Below, one piece after another: positions 59,633 through 64,000 of a DNA stretch of 64,000 nucleotides. Where the stretch lies: positions 22,754,001-22,818,000 of the forward strand of contig OZ316897.1 in assembly GCA_973895155.1 (NCBI GenBank), given 5' to 3'. The stretch comes from Marsupella aquatica. Taxonomy: Eukaryota; Marchantiophyta. Positions within the stretch are counted from its first letter, which is position 1. Every line of letters begins with the position of its first letter. The translations under genes and the position numbers were made by a program. The notes beneath the pieces are model-generated. The model had not been told where the DNA came from, ran no database searches, and saw nothing but the letters and a program-made list of their open reading frames with translations.

Positions 59633-62600
59633 TTTTTGATGAAAATCAAGGTTTCTGCATTCTTTCGACCTTGAATTCGAGTCTTCCCAGTGGTTATGTT
59701 ACAGGCCACTGTCAATTTCCAAGAAACGAAGTTATGCGAACTTCAACAGTACAGCCAGAGCATGCTTTTTACGACAATTACAGGATTGAGGTAATGACTT
59801 AGCTGGCTCAGATTTGAGGGAATGTTAATATTCGCCTCAGTAAGTATTGTGGGAGCTCGAACGGATCCATAACAGGACCGATTTACCAGATCGAAAATTC
59901 CACGATCCCGTTTTGTCAGAAATTTCAGAAAATCTGCACGATTAGGTCTATTAATGATAAATTTCTTGGCGACAAACCGTGTCGAGAAATTTATACCAAA
60001 TTTCGTAGCCTGGTTTAGTTTCTAGTCATCAGAGAAACCTTATCGAATCTCCCATCAAACTTTCAGATATGTTGTGGACCCGAAGCTCAGAGGGGAAGAG
60101 GTGCTCGACCTACATGATCATGATGAATGACTCCGTGAGCACTCGGGATAGTGTCAAATTTAATATCCCGTTTCATATTGTGAGCGAGTGAAATCAATAA
60201 CTTGTGGATAGTCCAACTGGGCGGAAGGTTGAATTTATGGAGCGGGAGTTACTCAAATAACCAGTGATCGATGGATTGTTGTTAAGAGATGAGCGTCGTC
60301 TACGATTGTTGAGGGTTCAGCTGGGTTTTAAAACAATGAACATTCCTTAGGGCCATGATTCAGTACAGTAGTTCAGTACAGACGTTATTTTCCAGCATAG
60401 GTGATCCATGGTTCCCGTCAGGCAAACAAGGGCTGTGCATCACTAACTCCTGTATCCACTTTACTCGATCTTGTCAGAGAAGTTGTATGTCAAAGGGCCC
60501 TCTGTGCGATCAGTGATAAGATCAAGCATTGCCACATTCGAAGACCAGGTCCGGGACCCCATCGGCGAGAAGCAGACGGAGAGGAAACGGCACAGTCGGT
60601 CCCTTCCATTAAACGGCCAAAGGAGAGGGAAAGTTCATCTTAAACCAGCTTCCGCGCATTGCCACGAGTGAAACTCACTGTGACGATGTAGTGACTCTTC
60701 CGGATTTTCCAATGCTGAACTGAATTTCTAAGATTTGGCCTCATTTTCCAGAAAAACATCTTGTCTGGGTCTGGAAGACGAACCTTGTAGTCAACCGGTA
60801 TTTTACTCTTTCACGAGCCTTCCTTCCAGCCTCAATTATTCACACCGGATGATAGACTTCCACAATTATCACACCTGATGATAGACTTCAGTCTGCGGGC
60901 TGGCGAGCTACAATTGTTACCCCTCCAAAGCAACAAGATCAGACCCAAGAATTCCGTCTTCTTAATCTGCAAAACAGCTCCAAATGAACGACGGGGCATC
61001 TAAACCCAAAACGCCGAATAAGTCGAGACACTTTGATGAGACAAGAGCGTTGAACCATCTTGGATACCGGAGCTCATGGGATGAACCTACCGGCTCTGGG
61101 CCACTGACTACCAGCATCTCGAAAATTGACTACTGAGGCGACGGTTTTATATGAAAAGCAAGTCAATCTGCACTTGACGGCAAAATTTCAAGACGAACAG
61201 ACAACTGTACCGAGCGTGAGCGAATAGCAATGTAACTTATGTGGAATCCAATGCTCCTAATCGGATCCGAAAGAACAGGGGACAACGAAGGTAGTCTGCC
61301 TGCCTGCGTAACGAGACAATCACAACACTGGAAGACAAGCAAGCAAGCCAGGAAATTGTCTCTCCCACAAGGTGCTCGACAAGCTGTTCAATTTGCTTCC
61401 TCAGTTGTGGGTTTTGTTTAACTCTCCTCGAGGTCGTCCAGTCTTCTGTGCAGTATACAAACAGCGAAAGTGCAAGGCCCCGAAGCTCATCACCGCAAAG
61501 GTCTCAAGTGGCCCACTCCTGCATCCCAGTTGCTGACATGCGAGAACTGTGATCGGCATGTACGTGATAAGTAGTACGTTCAACTGGATCGAGGAGCTGG
61601 CCGCCCTTCAGTCCAGGAAGCTAAGAAAGCCAAGGAGGATGGCAAGAATTGAGGAGGAGAGGGGGACAGCAGGGGAGACCTGAATGCCCCACGTAACTTT
61701 GGCAACGCATCCTACATGGCCGCACCGGAACAAAAATCCAGAGTGGAGCCATGGAGGCAAGCAAGAAGGAGGGAGCAGTGGAAATGGAGCCTTCCATGAA
61801 TTGGATCACTTGGACCTGCTCCTCCTCCAGCTCCTCCTCTCGGAAGGGAAACCACGTTTGGCAAGCATGATGGAGCTCTGGCGGAGTGGGCGGCGCCCCA
61901 TGTGAGCATTTTGGGTGGAAGACGAGGCCCCACTTCCTATGGCACTCTACCACACGACCACAGCATTGACCCGCCCCTGTTGTTCCTGCCCCCTTGGGCC
62001 CTTTCTCCCTCGCTCCACGGATCGCTTTGCGGGACTATGGCGATGGCGGTCTTCACCTCACCCCATATGCCTCGCTAAAACGTGCCCCCCGTCGTACTAC
62101 TGTGGTTTCCCACTGTTGACCCGGTTTGGCTGGTAACTAGTAAGCGTATCGACGGGATCGAGCTGGCTTCTGCGCGTAAGTAACTTGCTTGCTTGCGGGC
62201 CCAAGCGGAAATTCAGCGACCAAGCCCTCATCATCAATTTGTTCTACCCGGACATGACTTGGATCTGGCCCGTTTGCTGGAGCGGGCCCCTTTATATAGC
62301 TTCAATTCCTGTCAGTATACCATCAACATTCTCTTCGCAATCAGTTGTGCAAGCTTGCCAGTCTAATCCTCTAGCCTGGACAAGCTCATACACAGCTGAA
62401 GCGAATTCCAATTGCAGGGCTACTACTGTCATCGATTGAGCACTGTCTTGTCGTTGCGAATTTAGTGTACCTTGGAACGTCAAATCGCGCACTGCTTTTC
62501 TGCAAACTGCTGTACACCCGCACATTGTAAGAGCTTCGCCCCTTGTTGTAGTCATACTCTGCGAAAATGGACTTCGAGCTTTAGTGGTGTTTTCTAGATT

Positions 62601-62902
62601 AGATTGTACGCATTCCTGTAGCTTGCTTCGTTGTGATGGAGACCAGAGAGACTATTAGATTTTTCAAATTGTTGCTCAAGGAGTGAATGGTTGTACTTCT
62701 CAGTACTCTTCATAGTCACTGGCTCTCTCATCTCAACTTGTGTGGAGGGTCTGAGATGGCCCACGGGATTGCGATTGGGGCTGGATTTATTCGAATTTTC
62801 AAATTGTTGCATCGGTGAAGAATTTACTGGTTGCAATTCTGATTCACTACTGACTCTCTCTTTTCTCAACTGTTGTGCAGGTTCTAATTAAAACTAAGTA
62901 AG
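59633..62902. other. Intergenic stretch before the arabinogalactan protein gene
   Basis: Several short frames on both strands (around 60.4-60.7 and 61.6-62.1 kb) lack recognisable domains. The right end holds a 135-bp tandem duplication in the probable leader of the downstream gene. Nothing else supported. Confidence 0.45.
62661..62890. repeat. Tandem duplication, 135-bp period, in the AGP leader
   Basis: TTTTCAAATTGTTGC begins copies at 62661 and 62796. Both continue to a pyrimidine-rich stretch and CTCAACT. The right copy ends TTGTGCAG|GTTC, a good splice acceptor, while the left one has TTGTGTGGAGG instead. This suggests a 5'-UTR intron whose 3' end was duplicated. Confidence 0.75.
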
Positions 62903-63340
62903 ATGGCTAAGTCTTCAGCTATGCTTGTTACCTTTGTTCTTCTCGGATTGATTTCATTCCAGGCTGCTGCCCAAGCGCCTACACCTAGTGCAGGTGGCCC
63001 AACTCCTGTGGCGACTCCGGTGGCAAGCACACCTCTAGCGCCAGGACCATTAGCTGCCACTCCCACTCCTACTCCGAGCAGGGCTCCGACTCCTGCTCCC
63101 ACTGTAGCTCCCACCCCTGTTCCCATTGCTGCTCCGACCCCTGTTCCCACTGCAGCTCCCACTCCTACTCCGACTGCCACCCCAACTCCCACCCCAACTC
63201 CCACCCCAAGCGTCACGCCATCGCCCAGTCCCACTCCCCTCGCCCCCGCACCCAGCCAGCCAGGAAGCGGTGTTGGATCTCGACAGGCATGGAGCGGAGT
63301 TGCTGTTGCCTCAGTCATCGTTGCCGCCATGGTATTATGA
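62903..63340 (+). CDS. Classical arabinogalactan protein, GPI-anchored
   Basis: A 145-residue protein in one exon. Residues 1-24 are a signal peptide ([18 protein letters not shown]). The mature part is almost wholly Pro, Ala, Thr, Ser and Val in AP, TP and SP pairs, the contexts in which prolines are hydroxylated and carry arabinogalactan chains. The C-terminal hydrophobic tail ([13 protein letters not shown]) after a short polar spacer is a typical GPI-anchor signal. Such proteins sit on the outer plasma membrane and in the cell wall. The TP-rich middle part is encoded by a C/T-rich simple repeat (about 63050-63240) that probably varies in length. The opposite-strand glycine/valine-rich frame is a shadow. 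The start is fixed by the signal peptide. Confidence 0.9.
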   Translation: MAKSSAMLVTFVLLGLISFQAAAQAPTPSAGGPTPVATPVASTPLAPGPLAATPTPTPSRAPTPAPTVAPTPVPIAAPTPVPTAAPTPTPTATPTPTPTPTPSVTPSPSPTPLAPAPSQPGSGVGSRQAWSGVAVASVIVAAMVL

Positions 63341-64000
63341 TGAGACGGAGAGAGCAACGGACCTGTTTCGGATCGAATCCAGGAATGCACAACTAGGGAG
63401 CGTAGTGGTGGCGATGATGACCCGCACATCTGATTGATTCACCCGGTCCGTCTTCTCTTGTTGGGTGATTGGCCTTGGATGGGAGACCTCTCTTGACATC
63501 TTCATAATAGTGTTGCGATTTGCAGACATGCACTACTCTTTTTCGGCACGGTTCGAAATCGTTTTTTGTTTTCTTTTCTCGGTCTGGTCACAAGCCTGCC
63601 TGCCGGTTCTGGATCCCGCAACTGGTGATGAGATCATGTAGGTCAGATGAAGGTGAAGAAATCTTCCCTCACCAATTGCGATCCCGGGCAAAATGCAATT
63701 GATATGGCGGAGATGACCGCCACTATACTACACGAATGTGCACGCCTCATTGACACTAGAAGCGCATACATTCCACGAATATAGATTAGGCAGATTTACA
63801 CCAGTTCCCAAAAATTTAAAGTTCGCTAAACCCATTCATCTCAAGATTGAACCTAGCTGCAAGCTAGTGTGGTTCGGTGTTGAATAACTTCGTAATAAAG
63901 TCTCTTTGGCTTGTTTCTATACCCCTGTTCAAATTCGAATGGTTCTCGCTTTTTTCGGAGTGTCCACCTTCAATGCTTGAATGTAGAGATTTTATTAGCC
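63341..64000. other. Right-hand flank
   Basis: This is the probable 3' untranslated region of the arabinogalactan gene and following intergenic sequence. AATAAA-like signals occur near 63893 (AATAAAG). No further gene is seen. Confidence 0.5.

Noticed and set aside
62884-63429. Minus-strand Gly/Val-rich frame of 181 codons
   Set aside because: It is the reverse of the TP/AP-rich arabinogalactan coding sequence and has no independent support.
1-64000. CRISPR arrays, operons and bacterial promoters
   Set aside because: The spliced genes, telomere-type repeats and SINEs show a plant nuclear genome; the tandem arrays have no unique-spacer structure.

Overview
This is a eukaryotic land-plant window. 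Genes are split by short spliceosomal introns, interstitial repeats are of the plant telomere type (CCCTAAA), and tRNA-derived SINEs are present. The best clue to the lineage is a single full-length gene (42.9-49.1 kb) carrying both class II (DLDD) and class I (DDYFD) diterpene cyclase motifs. Such a bifunctional copalyl diphosphate/kaurene synthase is the form known from mosses such as Physcomitrium, so a moss is the most likely source. This is inferred from protein features, not from a database search.

Layout. 0-3.1 kb: mostly non-coding, with a possible exon at the left edge and a degenerate tandem repeat. 3.16-3.50 kb (+): a secreted lipid-transfer-type protein. 4.3-10.6 kb (-): an eight-exon CYP701-type (ent-kaurene oxidase family) P450 whose heme-binding exon carries a 25-bp duplication that shifts the frame. 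11.3-15.2 kb: minisatellite and about 150-bp satellite arrays. 15.7-35.3 kb: a region rich in transposon-like genes. It has a multi-exon gene of unknown function and an RPA-like OB-fold gene on the - strand, and a Tnp2/CACTA-type transposase, an acidic/coiled-coil ORF and a decayed SNF2/RAD5-like helicase on the + strand. Telomere-like repeats lie at 23.4, 30.3 and 35.3 kb. 36.7-38.2 kb: inverted repeats and a TATA box followed by an array of about a dozen GATAAATTTATC palindromes. 38.2-42.8 kb: repeats and a SINE. 42.9-49.1 kb (+): the intact CPS/KS gene, 13 exons and 867 codons. 49.1-55.1 kb: repeats and a second SINE. 55.2-58.2 kb (+): a six-exon GILT-type thiol reductase. 62.9-63.3 kb (+): a GPI-anchored arabinogalactan protein.

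How the genes work together. CPS/KS would convert geranylgeranyl diphosphate through copalyl diphosphate to an ent-kaurene-type diterpene in plastids. CYP701 enzymes oxidise ent-kaurene at C19 towards ent-kaurenoic acid. Consecutive steps of one pathway therefore lie about 32 kb apart, separated by mobile DNA. The P450 copy as written has lost its normal C-terminus, so the linkage may be a remnant, a polymorphism or an assembly error. The lipid-transfer protein, GILT and arabinogalactan protein look like unrelated secretory-pathway genes. Exon limits were set by hand from GT/AG sites, reading phase and remembered family alignments; none has been confirmed by transcripts.
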